A stretch of DNA of 49,232 bases from Rikenellaceae bacterium (lineage in GTDB: Bacteria; Bacteroidota; Bacteroidia; Bacteroidales; Rikenellaceae): the NCBI GenBank assembly GCA_015059845.1, contig SUZR01000013.1:1-49232 (forward strand). Direction: 5' to 3'. Made by a program: the position numbers and the translations under genes. Below are positions 16,583 through 28,194 of the stretch, piece after piece. The notes beneath the pieces were generated by a model. It was not told the DNA's origin. It saw only the letters and a program-made list of their open reading frames with translations, and ran no database searches. Every line of letters starts with the position of its first letter. The first letter of the stretch is position 1.

Positions 16583-17107
16583 ATGACAAGAGAAGAGAAA
16601 TTGGCCGTTATCAACGGTCTTGCAGAGCAGCTCAACGCGTACCCTCACTTCTATATTACCAACATCGAGGCTTTGAACGCCGAGCAGACTGCTAAGTTGC
16701 GTCGCAAGTGCTTTGAGAACAACATCAAGCTCGTAGTAGTTAAGAATACGTTGTTCGGTAAGGCATTGGAGAAGGTTGAGAAGGCTGATGCTGATTTGGT
16801 AAAAGTATTGGAGGGTTCTACCTCTATTATGTTCGCTGAGACGGGTAAGGCACCCGCCGTTGTAATCAAGGAGTTCCGCAAGTCTTGCGACAAGCCTGTT
16901 TTGAAGGCTGCGTATGTTGAGGGCTGTGTTTACGTAGGCGACAACCAGTTGGAGGCGCTTTGCAACATCAAGAGCCGCGAGGAGCTTATCGGCGATATCG
17001 TCGCATTGCTTCAGTCACCGGCCAAGAACGTTATTTCTGCATTGCAGGGTAATGCAGGTCAGAAGATTGCCGGCTTAGTGAAGGCACTCGAAGAAAGAAA
17101 CAACTAA
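16583..17107 (+). CDS. rplJ: 50S ribosomal protein L10
   Basis: L10 (174 residues) anchors the L7/L12 dimers to the ribosome. It has the N-terminal rRNA-binding fold (KLRRKCFENNIKLVVVKNTLF) and the C-terminal helix (NAGQKIAGLVKALEERNN) that holds L12. It lies directly upstream of rplL. Confidence 0.96.
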   Translation: MTREEKLAVINGLAEQLNAYPHFYITNIEALNAEQTAKLRRKCFENNIKLVVVKNTLFGKALEKVEKADADLVKVLEGSTSIMFAETGKAPAVVIKEFRKSCDKPVLKAAYVEGCVYVGDNQLEALCNIKSREELIGDIVALLQSPAKNVISALQGNAGQKIAGLVKALEERNN

Positions 17108-17147
17108 TCAAAACAAAAACAAAAAAACTTAAAAAAATTATACAACT

Positions 17148-17522
17148 ATGGCAGATGTAAAGGTATTAGCAGAGGAGTTGGTAAACTTGACTGTTAAGGA
17201 GGTAAACGAGTTGGCTACTATCCTCAAGGAGGAGTATGGTATTGAGCCCGCTGCTGCAGCTGTTGCAGTTGCTGCTCCTGCTGCTGCAGGTGAGGCTGCT
17301 GCTGCTGAGAAGACTTCATTCGACGTAATTCTTAAGAGCGCAGGTCAGGCTAAGCTTCAGGTTATTAAGGCCGTTAAGGAGGCTGCTGGTCTCTCTTTGG
17401 GTGATGCAAAGGCATTGGTTGATGCTGCTCCCAAGGCTGTTAAGGAGGGTGTATCTAAGGAGGAGGCTGAGGCACTCAAGGCTTCTTTGGAGGATGCAGG
17501 TGCTGAGGTTGAGATTAAGTAG
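17148..17522 (+). CDS. rplL: 50S ribosomal protein L7/L12
   Basis: L7/L12 (124 residues) is the flexible stalk protein that recruits translation GTPases. An N-terminal dimerisation domain (to about residue 32), an Ala-rich hinge ([20 protein letters not shown]) and the C-terminal domain with [20 protein letters not shown] are clear. The stop is followed by a hairpin-rich 234-base gap before rpoB. Confidence 0.97.
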   Translation: MADVKVLAEELVNLTVKEVNELATILKEEYGIEPAAAAVAVAAPAAAGEAAAAEKTSFDVILKSAGQAKLQVIKAVKEAAGLSLGDAKALVDAAPKAVKEGVSKEEAEALKASLEDAGAEVEIK

Positions 17523-17550
17523 TCATACTTATAGATTTTCAGACAACTCA

Positions 17551-17588
17551 GGTATAGAGTTTACACCGGTGTAAGCTCTATACCTTTT
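17551..17588 (+). terminator. Strong hairpin/attenuator after rplL
   Basis: GGTATAGAG-t-TTACAC / GTGTAA-g-CTCTATACC (17551-17584) followed by TTTT. It is a near-perfect 15-bp stem. Because rpoBC lie downstream with no separate consensus promoter that I can see, it is likely a partial terminator lowering rpoBC relative to rplJL. Confidence 0.75.
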
Positions 17589-17599
17589 CTGGTCTAAAG

Positions 17600-17734
17600 G
17601 TTGGGAGTGCCGCAGAGCTGTGCCCAACGTTTAGTAATTTTTGATGCTCTCAATGTGTATGTTATTTACGCTGAGGGCATTAGCCGGATAGATTATGCCG
17701 GCTTTTTTGGGGTGCGCACCCCGTGAGTACTCAC
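17600..17734 (+). promoter_or_regulatory. Hairpin-rich rpoBC leader with two adjoining perfect palindromes
   Basis: After the first terminator hairpin come GTTGGG (17600-17605) / CCCAAC (17623-17628), ATGCTCTCA (17644-17652) / TGAGGGCAT (17672-17680), AGCCGG (17682-17687) / CCGGCT (17698-17703) with five T, then GGGGTGCGCACCCC (17709-17722) and GTGAGTACTCAC (17723-17734), both perfect palindromes touching each other 22 bases before rpoB. The third and fourth look like a second attenuator. The palindromes could be a protein-binding site or short hairpins in the mRNA. Confidence 0.6.
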
Positions 17735-17756
17735 ACTTCATCAAAACTGATTTAAG

Positions 17757-20700
17757 ATGTCCGCATCAACAAAACAACAAAGAATTAGCTTCTCTACAGT
17801 GAAGAACAGGGTTCCTTACCCCGACTTGCTGGAGGTACAGCTTAAATCATTCCGCGATTTCTTCCAGATGGACACTACGGCCGAGAATCGTAAGAACGAG
17901 GGCCTCTACAAAGTGTTCCAGGAGAATTTCCCCATTACTGATACTCGCAACAATTTCGTACTTGAGTTTATCGACTACTACATCGATCCGCCCCGCTACT
18001 CTATCGAGGAGTGCTTGGAGCGCGGTTTGACGTATAGCGTGCCTTTGAAGGCGAAGCTCAAGCTCTACTGTACAGACGATGAGCACGAGGATTTCGGCGT
18101 CGTAGTTCAGGATGTGTACTTCGGTACTATCCCCTATATGACCGACCGTGGTACCTTCGTCTTCAACGGTGCGGAGCGCGTTGTGGTATCACAGTTGCAC
18201 CGTTCACCCGGTGTATTCTTCGGCCAGAGTATGCACACCAACGGTACAAAACTCTACTCAGCACGTATCATCCCCTTCAAGGGTTCGTGGATTGAGTTCG
18301 CTACCGACATCAACAATGTGATGTATGCTTACATCGACCGTAAGAAGAAGTTGCCCGTAACTACTCTGTTGCGTGCTATCGGTTACGAGACCGACCAGCA
18401 GATTCTCGAGATCTTCGATTTGGCAGACGAGGTTAAGGTTACCAAGACCAACCTCAAGAAGGCTGTGGGCCGCAAGTTGGCTGCACGTGTTCTCTCAAGC
18501 TGGGTTGAGGACTTCGTGGATGAGGATACGGGTGAGGTTGTATCTATCGAGCGTAACAACGTTATCGTTGACCGCGAGGTGGAGCTCACCGAGGATCACA
18601 TTGACGCTATCATCGAGAGTGGTGCCAAGACTATTCTTCTTCACAAGGAGAATGCCTCTGGTATCGACTTCTCTATTATCTATAACACCTTGCAGAAGGA
18701 TCCCTGTAACTCCGAAAAAGAGGCTGTCGTATATATCTACAGGCAGTTGCGCGCCTCGGAGCCACCTGATGAGGCTACGGCTCGCGACGTAATCGACAAG
18801 CTCTTCTTCTCGGATAAGCGTTACGATTTGGGACAGGTGGGTCGCTACCGTATCAATACCAAGCTCAGCCTTGACATTGACCCCGCTACCCGCATCCTTA
18901 CTCGCGAGGATATCATCGAGATTATCAAGTATCTGATCCAGCTCATCAACTCGAAGGCCGAGGTAGATGATATCGACCACCTCTCGAACCGTCGTGTTCG
19001 TACCGTGGGCGAGCAGTTGGCAAATCAGTTCTCTGTGGGCTTCGTACGTATGGCCCGCACTATCCGCGAGCGTATGAACGTTCGTGATAATGAGGTGTTT
19101 ACACCCGTTGATTTGATTAATGCCAAGACTCTGTCGAGCGTTGTTAACTCGTTCTTCGGAACCAGCCAGCTCTCGCAGTTTATGGACCAGATCAACCCCC
19201 TTGCTGAGATTACCCACAAGCGTCGTTTGTCGGCTTTGGGTCCCGGTGGTCTGTCACGTGACCGCGCAGGTTTCGAGGTTCGTGACGTTCACTATACGCA
19301 CTATGGTCGTCTTTGTCCGATTGAGTCACCTGAGGGTCCGAACATCGGTCTTATTTCGTCACTCTGCGTATATGCAAAGATCTCAGATATGGGATTCATT
19401 GAGACTCCCTACCGCAAGGTTGAGAATGGTAAGGTGGATATGGATAACTCTCATATCTCTTACTACTCGGCTGAGGCTGAGGATGGTCACATCGTAGCAC
19501 AGTCTAATGAGCCGGTTGACGATGAGGGTAACTTCCTCAATCCCGACCGTATCAAGGCACGTGAGGGTGCTGACTTCCCCGTAATTACAGCTGACGATGT
19601 AACGCTGATGGACGTTGCGCCCAACCAGATTGCATCTATCGCAGCAAGTTTGATTCCCTTCCTTGAGCACGATGATGCTAACCGTGCGTTGATGGGCTCG
19701 AATATGATGCGCCAGGCTGTACCTCTTATCACTTGCGAGTCACCTATCGTAGGTACTGGTATCGAGAAGGATATGATTACCGACAGCCGTATTCAGGTTG
19801 TTGCTGAGGGTGATGGTGAGGTTGTATTTGCCGATGCTACCAAGATTCAGATTAAGTACGAGCGCACACGCGAGGAGATCATCTGCTCATTCCAGCCGGA
19901 GATTACAACTTATGAGTTGCCTCGCTTCCGCCGTACAAACCAGAATACTACCGTTACGTTGAAGCCGACAGTTCTTACAGGCGACCACGTAACGAAGGGT
20001 CAGATTCTTACCGAGGGCTACTCAACACAGAACGGTGAGTTGGCTTTGGGTCGTAACCTTAAGGTGGCATTTATGCCCTGGAAGGGTTACAACTTCGAGG
20101 ATGCTATCGTTATCTCGGAGCGTATCCAGCGTGAGGATATCTTCACGTCTGTACACGTTGACGAGTATATTATGGAGGTTCGTGACACCAAGCGCGGTGT
20201 CGAGGAGCTTACCTCTGATATTCCTAACGTTAGCGAGGATGCAACTAAGGATTTGGATGCCAACGGTATCATCCGTATCGGTGCCCAGGTTCACCCTGGT
20301 GACATCCTTATCGGTAAGATTACGCCGAAGGGCGAGAGCGATCCCTCACCCGAGGAGAAGCTTCTGCGTGCCATCTTCGGTGATAAGGCTGGTGATGTTA
20401 AGGATGCTTCGCTCAAGGCTCAGCCTTCATTGCACGGTGTTGTAATCGACACTAAGCTCTATAGCCACGCACAGAAGGAGGGTAAGAAGAGCAAGGCTGC
20501 CGAGCGCGCACAGCTCGAGCAGATTGACCAGAAGTTCGCTAAGGAGGTTGCCGAGCTTACCAAGGTATTGGTATCGAAGCTCTGGCAGTTGGTTGAGGGT
20601 AAGGTTGTTGCCAACGTATCTGATTACTTCGGCGTTGAGCTCTACGCTCCGGGTTCGAAGTTCACAATCAAGATGTTGGAGGATATCGCAACACGCGATA

Positions 20701-21617
20701 TTGACGACAAGAGTGGCGTTGTGGCTGGTTACCTGAACCTCGGCTCTTGCAAGTGGACAGGTGATGAGCACCTTGACTCACTCATTGAGGCTACTATTAA
20801 TAATTATACTATCGAGTGGAAGAAGGCTGATGCCCGCATCAAGCGTGAGAAGTACAACTTCACCAATGGTGACGAGCTTCCCACATCGGGCGTTATCCAG
20901 ATGGCTAAGGTCTATATCGCTAAGAAGCGTAAGCTTAAGGTTGGTGATAAGATGGCGGGTCGTCACGGTAACAAGGGTATCGTTGCGAAGATTGTTCGCG
21001 ATGAGGATATGCCCTTCTTGGAGGATGGTACCATTGTGGATATCTGCTTGAACCCGTTGGGTGTGCCCTCACGAATGAACCTCGGTCAGATTTACGAGAC
21101 CGTTCTTGGTTGGGCAGGCCGCGAGTTGGGCTTGAAGTTCGCAACACCTATCTTCGACGGTGCTTCACTCGAGCAGATCAACGAGTACACAGCTCAGGCA
21201 GGCGTTCCCCGCAGCGGCCGTACATATTTGTACGACGGCGGTACGGGCGAGATGTTCGACCAGCCCGCAACCGTGGGTGTGATCTATATGCTTAAGTTGG
21301 GTCATATGATCGACGATAAGATGCACGCGCGTTCTATCGGTCCCTACTCTCTCATCACGCAGCAGCCATTGGGTGGTAAGGCTCAGTTTGGTGGTCAGCG
21401 ATTCGGAGAGATGGAGGTTTGGGCATTGGAGGGCTTCGGTGCCGCTAATATCCTCCAGGAGATTCTTACCATCAAGTCTGATGACGTGATGGGTCGTGCT
21501 AAGGCTTACGAGGCTATCGTTAAGGGTGATAACCTGCCCCGTCCCGGTGTGCCTGAGGCTATGAACGTATTGCTGCACGAGTTGCGCGGTTTGGCTTTGT
21601 CGGTTAAACTCGAATAA
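17757..21617 (+). CDS. rpoB: DNA-directed RNA polymerase subunit beta
   Basis: RpoB (1286 residues) forms one jaw of the polymerase and part of the active site. Conserved parts seen include the rifampicin region ([20 protein letters not shown] then [20 protein letters not shown], near residues 470-510), [30 protein letters not shown] near 770, and the C-terminal [19 protein letters not shown]. The usual rifampicin-sensitive residues (Q, D, H, S in that cluster) look wild type. It follows a structured leader after rplL and precedes rpoC by 34 bases. Confidence 0.98.
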   Translation: MSASTKQQRISFSTVKNRVPYPDLLEVQLKSFRDFFQMDTTAENRKNEGLYKVFQENFPITDTRNNFVLEFIDYYIDPPRYSIEECLERGLTYSVPLKAKLKLYCTDDEHEDFGVVVQDVYFGTIPYMTDRGTFVFNGAERVVVSQLHRSPGVFFGQSMHTNGTKLYSARIIPFKGSWIEFATDINNVMYAYIDRKKKLPVTTLLRAIGYETDQQILEIFDLADEVKVTKTNLKKAVGRKLAARVLSSWVEDFVDEDTGEVVSIERNNVIVDREVELTEDHIDAIIESGAKTILLHKENASGIDFSIIYNTLQKDPCNSEKEAVVYIYRQLRASEPPDEATARDVIDKLFFSDKRYDLGQVGRYRINTKLSLDIDPATRILTREDIIEIIKYLIQLINSKAEVDDIDHLSNRRVRTVGEQLANQFSVGFVRMARTIRERMNVRDNEVFTPVDLINAKTLSSVVNSFFGTSQLSQFMDQINPLAEITHKRRLSALGPGGLSRDRAGFEVRDVHYTHYGRLCPIESPEGPNIGLISSLCVYAKISDMGFIETPYRKVENGKVDMDNSHISYYSAEAEDGHIVAQSNEPVDDEGNFLNPDRIKAREGADFPVITADDVTLMDVAPNQIASIAASLIPFLEHDDANRALMGSNMMRQAVPLITCESPIVGTGIEKDMITDSRIQVVAEGDGEVVFADATKIQIKYERTREEIICSFQPEITTYELPRFRRTNQNTTVTLKPTVLTGDHVTKGQILTEGYSTQNGELALGRNLKVAFMPWKGYNFEDAIVISERIQREDIFTSVHVDEYIMEVRDTKRGVEELTSDIPNVSEDATKDLDANGIIRIGAQVHPGDILIGKITPKGESDPSPEEKLLRAIFGDKAGDVKDASLKAQPSLHGVVIDTKLYSHAQKEGKKSKAAERAQLEQIDQKFAKEVAELTKVLVSKLWQLVEGKVVANVSDYFGVELYAPGSKFTIKMLEDIATRDIDDKSGVVAGYLNLGSCKWTGDEHLDSLIEATINNYTIEWKKADARIKREKYNFTNGDELPTSGVIQMAKVYIAKKRKLKVGDKMAGRHGNKGIVAKIVRDEDMPFLEDGTIVDICLNPLGVPSRMNLGQIYETVLGWAGRELGLKFATPIFDGASLEQINEYTAQAGVPRSGRTYLYDGGTGEMFDQPATVGVIYMLKLGHMIDDKMHARSIGPYSLITQQPLGGKAQFGGQRFGEMEVWALEGFGAANILQEILTIKSDDVMGRAKAYEAIVKGDNLPRPGVPEAMNVLLHELRGLALSVKLE

Positions 21618-21651
21618 TTAAGTAGGTATAATAAATAAAGAGATTTGTAAT

Positions 21652-24600
21652 ATGGCAATAAAAGATAATAATAAGCAACACGGTTACAGCCACATTTCAA
21701 TCGGCTTGGCCTCTCCCGAGGAGATTCTGGCGCAGTCGAGTGGTGAGGTGTTGAAGCCGGAAACGATCAACTATCGTACCTACAAGCCCGAGCGTGACGG
21801 TCTTTTCTGCGAGCGCATCTTCGGTCCTGTGAAGGACTACGAGTGCCACTGCGGTAAGTACAAGCGTATCCGTTATAAGGGTATCGTCTGCGACCGATGC
21901 GGTGTGGAGGTTACGGAGAAGAAGGTACGTCGTGAGCGTATGGGTCACATCTCATTGGTTGTGCCCGTGGTTCACATCTGGTACTTCCGTTCACTCCCCT
22001 CAAAGATTGGTTACCTGCTCGGTATTCCTACAAAGAAGTTGGAGTCAATCATCTACTACGAGCGCTATGTTGTGCTCAACGTAGGTGCTGCCTCGGAGGT
22101 TACTATCAACAACGGCCAGAACGTCAATAAGTTGGATATCCTCTCAGAGAAGGAGTATCTGGATGTATTGGCGGCTCTTCCCGCCGGCAATCAGGCTCTG
22201 TCGGATGACGATCCGAACAAGTTCGTTGCCAAGATGGGTGGTGAGGCTATCTACGAGCTCTTGCAGAAGGTTGACCTCGACTCTATGTCATACGCCCTGC
22301 GTCACAAGGCCTCTACCGAGACCTCACAGCAGCGTAAGAGCGAGGCTTTGAAGCAGTTGAACGTAATCGAGTCGTTCCGCGCATCGAACGGTAAGAACAA
22401 GCCCGAGTGGATGGTGTTGAACGTCATCCCCGTTATTCCTCCCGAGTTGCGTCCCTTGGTGCCGCTGGATGGTGGTCGTTTCGCAACATCGGATTTGAAT
22501 GACTTGTATCGTCGCGTGATTATCCGTAACAATCGTCTGAAGCGCCTCATCGAGATTAAGGCTCCCGAGGTTATCCTTCGTAACGAGAAGCGTATGTTGC
22601 AGGAGGCTGTGGATTCACTCTTCGACAACTCACGCAAGAGCAACGCCGTTAAGAACGAGAGCAACCGCCCGTTGAAGTCGTTGTCAGACTCACTCAAGGG
22701 TAAGCAGGGTCGCTTCCGTCAGAACCTTTTGGGTAAGCGTGTTGACTACTCGGCTCGTTCGGTAATTGTCGTAGGTCCCGAGCTTAAGATGCACGAGATG
22801 GGTATTCCGAAGGATATGGCGGCCGAGCTTTACAAGCCGTTCGTTATCCGTAAGCTCATCGAGCGCGGAATCGTTAAGACTGTTAAGTCAGCAAAGAAGA
22901 TAATCGACCGCAAGGACCCCGTAATCTGGGGTATTCTGGAGAACGTTATCAAGGGTCACCCCGTATTGATGAACCGTGCTCCGACCCTTCACCGTTTGGG
23001 TATTCAGGCCTTCCAGCCTAAGCTCATCGAGGGTAAGGCAATGCAGTTGCACCCGTTGGCTTGTACGGCGTTCAACGCCGACTTCGACGGTGACCAGATG
23101 GCGGTACACTTGCCCTTAGGCAACGCCGCAATCCTGGAGGCTCAGATTTTGATGCTCGGCTCGCACAACGTCCTTAACCCCGCTAACGGTGCGCCTATCA
23201 CCGTACCTTCGCAGGATATGGTCTTGGGTCTGTACTATATCACTAAGCCCCGTCCCGGTGCTAAGGGTGAGGGTCTGGTATTCTACGGACCGGAGGAGGC
23301 AATTATCGCCTACAATGAGAAGCGTGCTGCGCTGCACGCAACTGTTAAGTGTGTGGTACGCGACGTTGACGAGAATGGTAATGAGTTTGAGGAGTTGAAG
23401 GAGACCACTATCGGTCGTATCCTCTTCAACCAGTATGTTCCCGAGGAGGTTGGATATATCAACACTATCCTGACAAAGAAGTCGTTGCGTGACATTATCT
23501 CAGTAGTGCTTAAGAAGGCTGGTGCCGATAAGGTAGCTAAGTTCTTGGATGATATTAAGAATATGGGTTACCGTCAGGCGTTCCAGGGTGGTTTGTCGTT
23601 TAACCTCGACGCTGTGTTGATTCCTGAAACTAAGCAGGCATTGGTACAGGAGGGTTACGATAAGGCAGACGCTATTATGGAGGACTATAATATGGGTCTT
23701 ATCACCAACAACGAGCGTTACAACCAGATTATCGACGTTTGGACAAATATTAACAACAAGCTTACTAAGCAGGTAATCGATACGTTGATTAAGGACCAGG
23801 ATGGTTTCAACCCTGTATATATGATGCTTGACTCTGGAGCCCGTGGTTCTAAGGAGCAGATTCGTCAGCTCTCTGGTATGCGTGGTTTGATGGCCAAGCC
23901 GCAGAAGTCAGGTGTTGAGGGTGGTCAGCAGGTTATCGAGAACCCGATTCTCTCGAACTTTAAGGAGGGTCTTTCAGTGCTTGAGTACTTTATCTCTACG
24001 CACGGTGCGCGTAAGGGTTTGGCGGATACCGCGTTGAAGACTGCCGATGCAGGTTACTTGACCCGTCGTCTGGTGGATGTTGCTCAAGATGTTATCATCA
24101 ATGAGGACGACTGCGGTACATTGCGTGGTTTGACAGCTACGGCTATCAAGCGTAACGATGACGTTGTACAGACCTTGTATGACCGTATCCTCGGCCGTAC
24201 AGCTTTGAACGATGTAATCCACCCCATCACGGGCGAGATTATCTGCAAGGCTGGCGAGGAGATTACCGAGCAGATTGCTGAGGCTATCGACAAGTCACCG
24301 CTGGAGTCTGTTGAGATTCGTTCAGTACTTACTTGTGAGGCACGTCACGGTGTCTGCGCTAAGTGCTACGGACGTAACCTTGCTACGGCTCGTATGGTAC
24401 AGAAGGGTGAGGTTGTCGGCGTTATCGCTGCACAGTCTATCGGTGAGCCGGGTACCCAGCTTACACTTCGTACCTTCCACGTCGGTGGTGTTGCGGGTGG
24501 CTCTACGGTTGAGACCAACGTAGTATCTAAGTACGAGGGTCGTCTGGAGATTGACGAGTTGCGTACTATCAAGGGTAAGAACGCCGCAGGTGAGGCTATC

Positions 24601-25926
24601 GATATCGTTATCTCACGCCAGTCAGAGTTCCGTATCGTTGACCCCAAGACCGATATTACACTCTACACTCACGCATTGCCTTATGCGTCAACTCTTTATA
24701 TGGCCGATGGCGCTATGGTAAAGAAGGGCGATTTGGTTTGCGAGTGGGATCCCTATAACGCCGTTATCATCGCCGAGACCGATGGTAAGGTATCATTCGA
24801 GAACATTATCGAGGGTGTTACCTACCGTGAGGAACGCGATGAGCAGACAGGTCTTTCAGAGAAGGTTGTTGTCGAGTCTAAGGACCGTACCAAGAGCCCC
24901 GTTATCCACATCGTGAATAAGGAGGGTGAGGACGTTAAGGCTTACAACTTGCCCGTTACGGCTCACATCATCGTTAAGGATAACGCCAAGATTAAGGCTG
25001 GCGACATCCTTATCAAGATTCCTCGTGCCGTAGGTAAGGGTGGTGGCGATATCACCGGAGGTCTTCCGCGTGTAACCGAGCTCTTCGAGGCTCGTAACCC
25101 CTCTAACCCCGCTATCGTATCGGAGATTGACGGTGAGGTAACATTCGGCAAGATCAAGCGTGGTAATCGTGAGATTGTAATCACCTCTAAGCAGGGCGAT
25201 GTGATGCGTTACCTCGTGCCCCTGTCACGCCAGATTGTTGTTCAGGAGAACGACTACGTTAAGGCAGGTATGCCGTTGTCAGACGGCGCTATCACGCCGA
25301 GCGATATCTTGCGTATCCTCGGACCTACCAAGGTTCAGGAGTACATCGTGAACGAGGTTCAGGAGGTGTACCGTATGCAGGGTGTGAAGATTAACGACAA
25401 GCACTTCGAGGTTATCGTACGCCAGATGATGAGCAAGGTGAAGATTGAGGATCCGGGTGATTCTCGCTTCTTCGAGGATCAGGTGGTTGACAAGTGGGAG
25501 TTTATGGATGTAAACGACGAGCTCTACGACAAGGTAGTTGTTGAGGATGCTGGTGACTCTCAGAATGTTCAGCCAGGTCAGATTATCTCTCTGCGCAAGC
25601 TGCGTGACGAGAACTCATCACTCAAGCGTCGTGATATGAAGCTCGTTAAGGTTCGTGATATCGTTCCCGCAACCTCTAACCAGGTGCTTCAGGGTATTAC
25701 ACGTGCTGCATTGCAGACCTCAAGCTTTATCTCGGCAGCATCGTTCCAGGAGACTACTAAGGTCTTGAACGAGGCAGCTATCCAGGGTAAGATTGACCCG
25801 TTGGCAAATCTTAAGGAGAATGTCATCTGCGGTCACCTGATTCCTGGTGGTACAGGTCTTCGCGACTACGATAACCTTATCGTAGGCTTGAAGTCTGATG
25901 TCGAGGGCTTGGCTCAGGCAGAGTAA
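21652..25926 (+). CDS. rpoC: DNA-directed RNA polymerase subunit beta'
   Basis: RpoC (1424 residues) carries the catalytic magnesium site NADFDGDQM (near residue 478), the N-terminal zinc site [20 protein letters not shown] (near 66-85), the bridge/trigger helix region and the second zinc cluster [14 protein letters not shown] (near 900). Length agrees with Bacteroidota homologues. It ends the transcription unit; a terminator follows at 25955. Confidence 0.98.
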   Translation: MAIKDNNKQHGYSHISIGLASPEEILAQSSGEVLKPETINYRTYKPERDGLFCERIFGPVKDYECHCGKYKRIRYKGIVCDRCGVEVTEKKVRRERMGHISLVVPVVHIWYFRSLPSKIGYLLGIPTKKLESIIYYERYVVLNVGAASEVTINNGQNVNKLDILSEKEYLDVLAALPAGNQALSDDDPNKFVAKMGGEAIYELLQKVDLDSMSYALRHKASTETSQQRKSEALKQLNVIESFRASNGKNKPEWMVLNVIPVIPPELRPLVPLDGGRFATSDLNDLYRRVIIRNNRLKRLIEIKAPEVILRNEKRMLQEAVDSLFDNSRKSNAVKNESNRPLKSLSDSLKGKQGRFRQNLLGKRVDYSARSVIVVGPELKMHEMGIPKDMAAELYKPFVIRKLIERGIVKTVKSAKKIIDRKDPVIWGILENVIKGHPVLMNRAPTLHRLGIQAFQPKLIEGKAMQLHPLACTAFNADFDGDQMAVHLPLGNAAILEAQILMLGSHNVLNPANGAPITVPSQDMVLGLYYITKPRPGAKGEGLVFYGPEEAIIAYNEKRAALHATVKCVVRDVDENGNEFEELKETTIGRILFNQYVPEEVGYINTILTKKSLRDIISVVLKKAGADKVAKFLDDIKNMGYRQAFQGGLSFNLDAVLIPETKQALVQEGYDKADAIMEDYNMGLITNNERYNQIIDVWTNINNKLTKQVIDTLIKDQDGFNPVYMMLDSGARGSKEQIRQLSGMRGLMAKPQKSGVEGGQQVIENPILSNFKEGLSVLEYFISTHGARKGLADTALKTADAGYLTRRLVDVAQDVIINEDDCGTLRGLTATAIKRNDDVVQTLYDRILGRTALNDVIHPITGEIICKAGEEITEQIAEAIDKSPLESVEIRSVLTCEARHGVCAKCYGRNLATARMVQKGEVVGVIAAQSIGEPGTQLTLRTFHVGGVAGGSTVETNVVSKYEGRLEIDELRTIKGKNAAGEAIDIVISRQSEFRIVDPKTDITLYTHALPYASTLYMADGAMVKKGDLVCEWDPYNAVIIAETDGKVSFENIIEGVTYREERDEQTGLSEKVVVESKDRTKSPVIHIVNKEGEDVKAYNLPVTAHIIVKDNAKIKAGDILIKIPRAVGKGGGDITGGLPRVTELFEARNPSNPAIVSEIDGEVTFGKIKRGNREIVITSKQGDVMRYLVPLSRQIVVQENDYVKAGMPLSDGAITPSDILRILGPTKVQEYIVNEVQEVYRMQGVKINDKHFEVIVRQMMSKVKIEDPGDSRFFEDQVVDKWEFMDVNDELYDKVVVEDAGDSQNVQPGQIISLRKLRDENSSLKRRDMKLVKVRDIVPATSNQVLQGITRAALQTSSFISAASFQETTKVLNEAAIQGKIDPLANLKENVICGHLIPGGTGLRDYDNLIVGLKSDVEGLAQAE

Positions 25927-25954
25927 GGTTTCAGAATAGAAAGCTCTATAATTA

Positions 25955-25987
25955 AAGAGGGGTTCCGAAAGGATTCCCTCTTTTTTA
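25955..25987 (+). terminator. Terminator after rpoC
   Basis: AGAGGGgtTCC-gaaa-GGAttCCCTCT stem with a small internal mismatch and a six-T tail. Confidence 0.82.
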
Positions 25988-26031
25988 TGCTGTTTGGATG
26001 CTTTGGGAGGAGAATTTTTGAAATGAATATG

Positions 26032-26039
26032 TATCTTTG
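26032..26039 (+). promoter_or_regulatory. -7 element of the EamA transporter gene
   Basis: TATCTTTG, a perfect -7 match 21 bases before the ATG at 26061; no TTTG at the -33 position. The leader would be about 15 bases. Confidence 0.5.
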
Positions 26040-26060
26040 CACCGTTTTTAAGCAGACGAG

Positions 26061-26990
26061 ATGACGACAAAAAAGATAAATTTTTCAAATCCCATTTGGG
26101 GGCACGTGCTGTTGTTCATAGCGGCCGCATTCTTTGGCGGCAACGCGCCTATGGTCAAGGATTTGGCCGAGCACGGCGTGTCGGCTGTCGCTGTGGCTGA
26201 CTTCCGCTCGGTGGGTGCGGCTGTCGCCTTCTGGCTGGCCTCGTTTGTGGTAAAGCCTGAGAAGGAGCCCGTTACGTGGCCCGTTATCGGTAAGTTTTTT
26301 ATCGCAAGTATGCTGAGCATCGTCTTTAATCAGGTGCTTTTTACCGTCGGAATATCCTACACCTCGCCCGTAAATGCCACCATCGTGGCTACGATGTTGC
26401 CAATCATTGCGATGATTTTCTCGGCACTGATTATCAAGGAGCGCATCACACTACCGAAAGTTGTGGGTCTTGTCATCGGCTTGACGGGTGCGTTGCTGCT
26501 GGTCCTGGGCAGCGGAAAGGGTGTTGGCGGTGGCGGCCTGAAGGGGGACTTGATGTGCCTCACGGCGCAGACCTGCATTGGCCTTTATATGGTGATTTTC
26601 AGCTCTATGATTCACCGTTACAGCGTCTTTACGCTGATGAAGTGGATGTTCCTCTTCTCGGCTATCGTCGTGACGATTCTCACCTGGCCGCATATCGTGG
26701 CCATCGACTACGCATCACTGCCTCTTGTGGCGTGGGCGGAGATTATCTTTATTGTCTTCTGCGGCACATTCCTCTCGTATGTCTGCTTTACCTATGGCCA
26801 GCAGGTGCTTACGCCCACCATCGTCGGTATGTATAACTACGTGCAGCCCATCGTTGCCACAATTCTTGCCGTTGCCATCGGCGTGGGGCGATTCGGGTGG
26901 AGGGAGCTAATCTCTATGGCGCTGGTTTTTGGCGGTGTCTATATCGTTAATCAAGCCAAGAATTTCGAGCGTACGGGAAGAAATAGATAA
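26061..26990 (+). CDS. EamA/DMT-family transporter
   Basis: A 309-residue inner-membrane protein with ten predicted membrane segments arranged as two five-helix EamA repeats (about 13-145 and 165-300). Typical family features are the FFGGNAPMVKDL start, the VLFTVGISYTSPVNATIVATM segment of helix 3-4, and LLLVLGSGKGVGGGGLKGDLM between repeats. Members export amino acids or other metabolites; the substrate here is unknown. It is a single gene placed between rpoC and tRNA-Arg. Confidence 0.88.
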   Translation: MTTKKINFSNPIWGHVLLFIAAAFFGGNAPMVKDLAEHGVSAVAVADFRSVGAAVAFWLASFVVKPEKEPVTWPVIGKFFIASMLSIVFNQVLFTVGISYTSPVNATIVATMLPIIAMIFSALIIKERITLPKVVGLVIGLTGALLLVLGSGKGVGGGGLKGDLMCLTAQTCIGLYMVIFSSMIHRYSVFTLMKWMFLFSAIVVTILTWPHIVAIDYASLPLVAWAEIIFIVFCGTFLSYVCFTYGQQVLTPTIVGMYNYVQPIVATILAVAIGVGRFGWRELISMALVFGGVYIVNQAKNFERTGRNR

Positions 26991-26998
26991 AAAATGTG

Positions 26999-27006
26999 TA
27001 TATTTG
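26999..27006 (+). promoter_or_regulatory. -7 element before tRNA-Arg
   Basis: TATATTTG, perfect -7 match 28 bases before the tRNA; no TTTG box at -33. It probably drives tRNA-Arg and the argF' gene beyond it. Confidence 0.5.
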
Positions 27007-27033
27007 TAGTCGCTGCCTGAGGGGTAGCAGTTT

Positions 27034-27105
27034 GGCTCCATAGTTCAAGGGATAGAACGAAGGTTTCCTAAACCTTAAATTCGCGTTCGAGTCGCGGTGG
27101 GGCTA
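27034..27105 (+). tRNA. tRNA-Arg (CCT)
   Basis: A 72-base cloverleaf with acceptor GGCTCCA/TGGGGCT (two G-U wobbles, one at the first pair), anticodon loop TTCCTAA (CCT), T-loop TTCGAGT, discriminator A. It is only 18 bases upstream of the argF' start, so the two are probably one transcript. Confidence 0.92.
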
Positions 27106-27123
27106 CAAAATGTTGATGCAATT

Positions 27124-28086
27124 ATGAGAGTATTTAGAAGTGTTAAGGACCTCGGGCCGTTGGACGTGGCGCTGAAGGAGGCTATGGAGATTAAGGCCGA
27201 CCGTTATAAGTATCAGGAGCTGGGTAAGAATAAGACTGCGCTGCTGATATTCTTTAATAACAGTCTGCGTACGCGTCTCTCGACACAGAAGGCGGCGATG
27301 AACCTGGGTATGAACGTCATCGTGCTGGATGTGAATCAGGGCGCGTGGAAGCTCGAAACCGAGCGTGGCGTTGTGATGGATGGCGACAAGAGCGAGCATC
27401 TGCTGGAGGCCATTCCCGTGATGGCGAGCTACTGCGATATTATCGGCGTGCGCTCGTTTGCCCGCTTTGAGAGCCGCGAGGATGACTATCAGGAGAAGAT
27501 TCTGGAGCAGTTTATCCAGTACTCTGGAAAGCCCGTATTCTTTATGGAGAGTGCTACGGTTCACCCCTTGCAGTCGTTTGCCGACCTAATCACTATCGAG
27601 GAGTACAAGGAGCGCAAGCGTCCGAAGGTTGTCCTTACGTGGGCGCCCCACCCGAAGGCTCTGCCGCAGGCCGTGCCCAACTCGTTTGCCGAGTGGATGA
27701 ATGCTGCAGATGTGGATTTCGTGGTGACACACCCCGAGGGGTATGAGCTCGACCCGCAGTTTGTGGGCGATGCGAAGGTGGAGTACGACCAGATGAAGGC
27801 CTTTGAGGGCGCGGACTTTATCTATGCCAAGAACTGGAGCTGCCCGGGCGTGACAAACCCCGCAGATTACGGTAAGATTCTGTCGAAGGATATGAGCTGG
27901 ACCGTGAGCGATAGGCAGATGGCCGTGACCAACAATGCGCACTTTATGCACTGCCTGCCCGTGCGTCGTAATATGATTGTAACTGACGATGTGATTGAGT
28001 CTCCCCGTTCGCTCGTGATTCCCGAGGCGGCGAATCGTGAGATTTCGGCGACGGTAGTACTTAAGCGTATGCTCGAGGCGTTGTAA
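27124..28086 (+). CDS. argF': N-succinyl/N-acetylornithine carbamoyltransferase (argF' type)
   Basis: This 320-residue enzyme transfers a carbamoyl group to an acylated ornithine in the Bacteroidota arginine pathway. It matches the Bacteroides fragilis N-succinylornithine enzyme closely: carbamoyl-phosphate loop NNSLRTRLSTQ (45-55), the NQGAWKLETERGVVMDGDK loop (71-89), HPLQSFADL near 157, the TWAPHPKALPQAVPNSFAEWM block near 179, and HCLPVRRN near 281. I use ATG 27124; an upstream in-frame codon at 27097 lies inside the tRNA. In B. fragilis, Pro90 is reported to select succinyl over acetyl ornithine; here residue 90 is Ser, so the substrate is uncertain. Confidence 0.92.
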   Translation: MRVFRSVKDLGPLDVALKEAMEIKADRYKYQELGKNKTALLIFFNNSLRTRLSTQKAAMNLGMNVIVLDVNQGAWKLETERGVVMDGDKSEHLLEAIPVMASYCDIIGVRSFARFESREDDYQEKILEQFIQYSGKPVFFMESATVHPLQSFADLITIEEYKERKRPKVVLTWAPHPKALPQAVPNSFAEWMNAADVDFVVTHPEGYELDPQFVGDAKVEYDQMKAFEGADFIYAKNWSCPGVTNPADYGKILSKDMSWTVSDRQMAVTNNAHFMHCLPVRRNMIVTDDVIESPRSLVIPEAANREISATVVLKRMLEAL

Positions 28087-28120
28087 AAAGACTCTAACAC
28101 GGTTATTTTGGCGTCTGCCT

Positions 28121-28172
28121 TGCTCGGAAAATCCTCATTTACCCAGTAAACTGCGGTTTCCCCCTGCGAGCA
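28121..28172. repeat. Nested inverted-repeat element after argF'
   Basis: TGCTCG (28121-28126) pairs with CGAGCA (28167-28172); inside, GGAAA/TTTCC and TTTAC-cca-GTAAA can pair in nested order. It lies outside any gene, between argF' and the terminator at 28195. It resembles a small intergenic structured repeat, but no second copy exists in this window. Confidence 0.45.
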
Positions 28173-28194
28173 GCCTTTACGTTGTAGAAAAATA

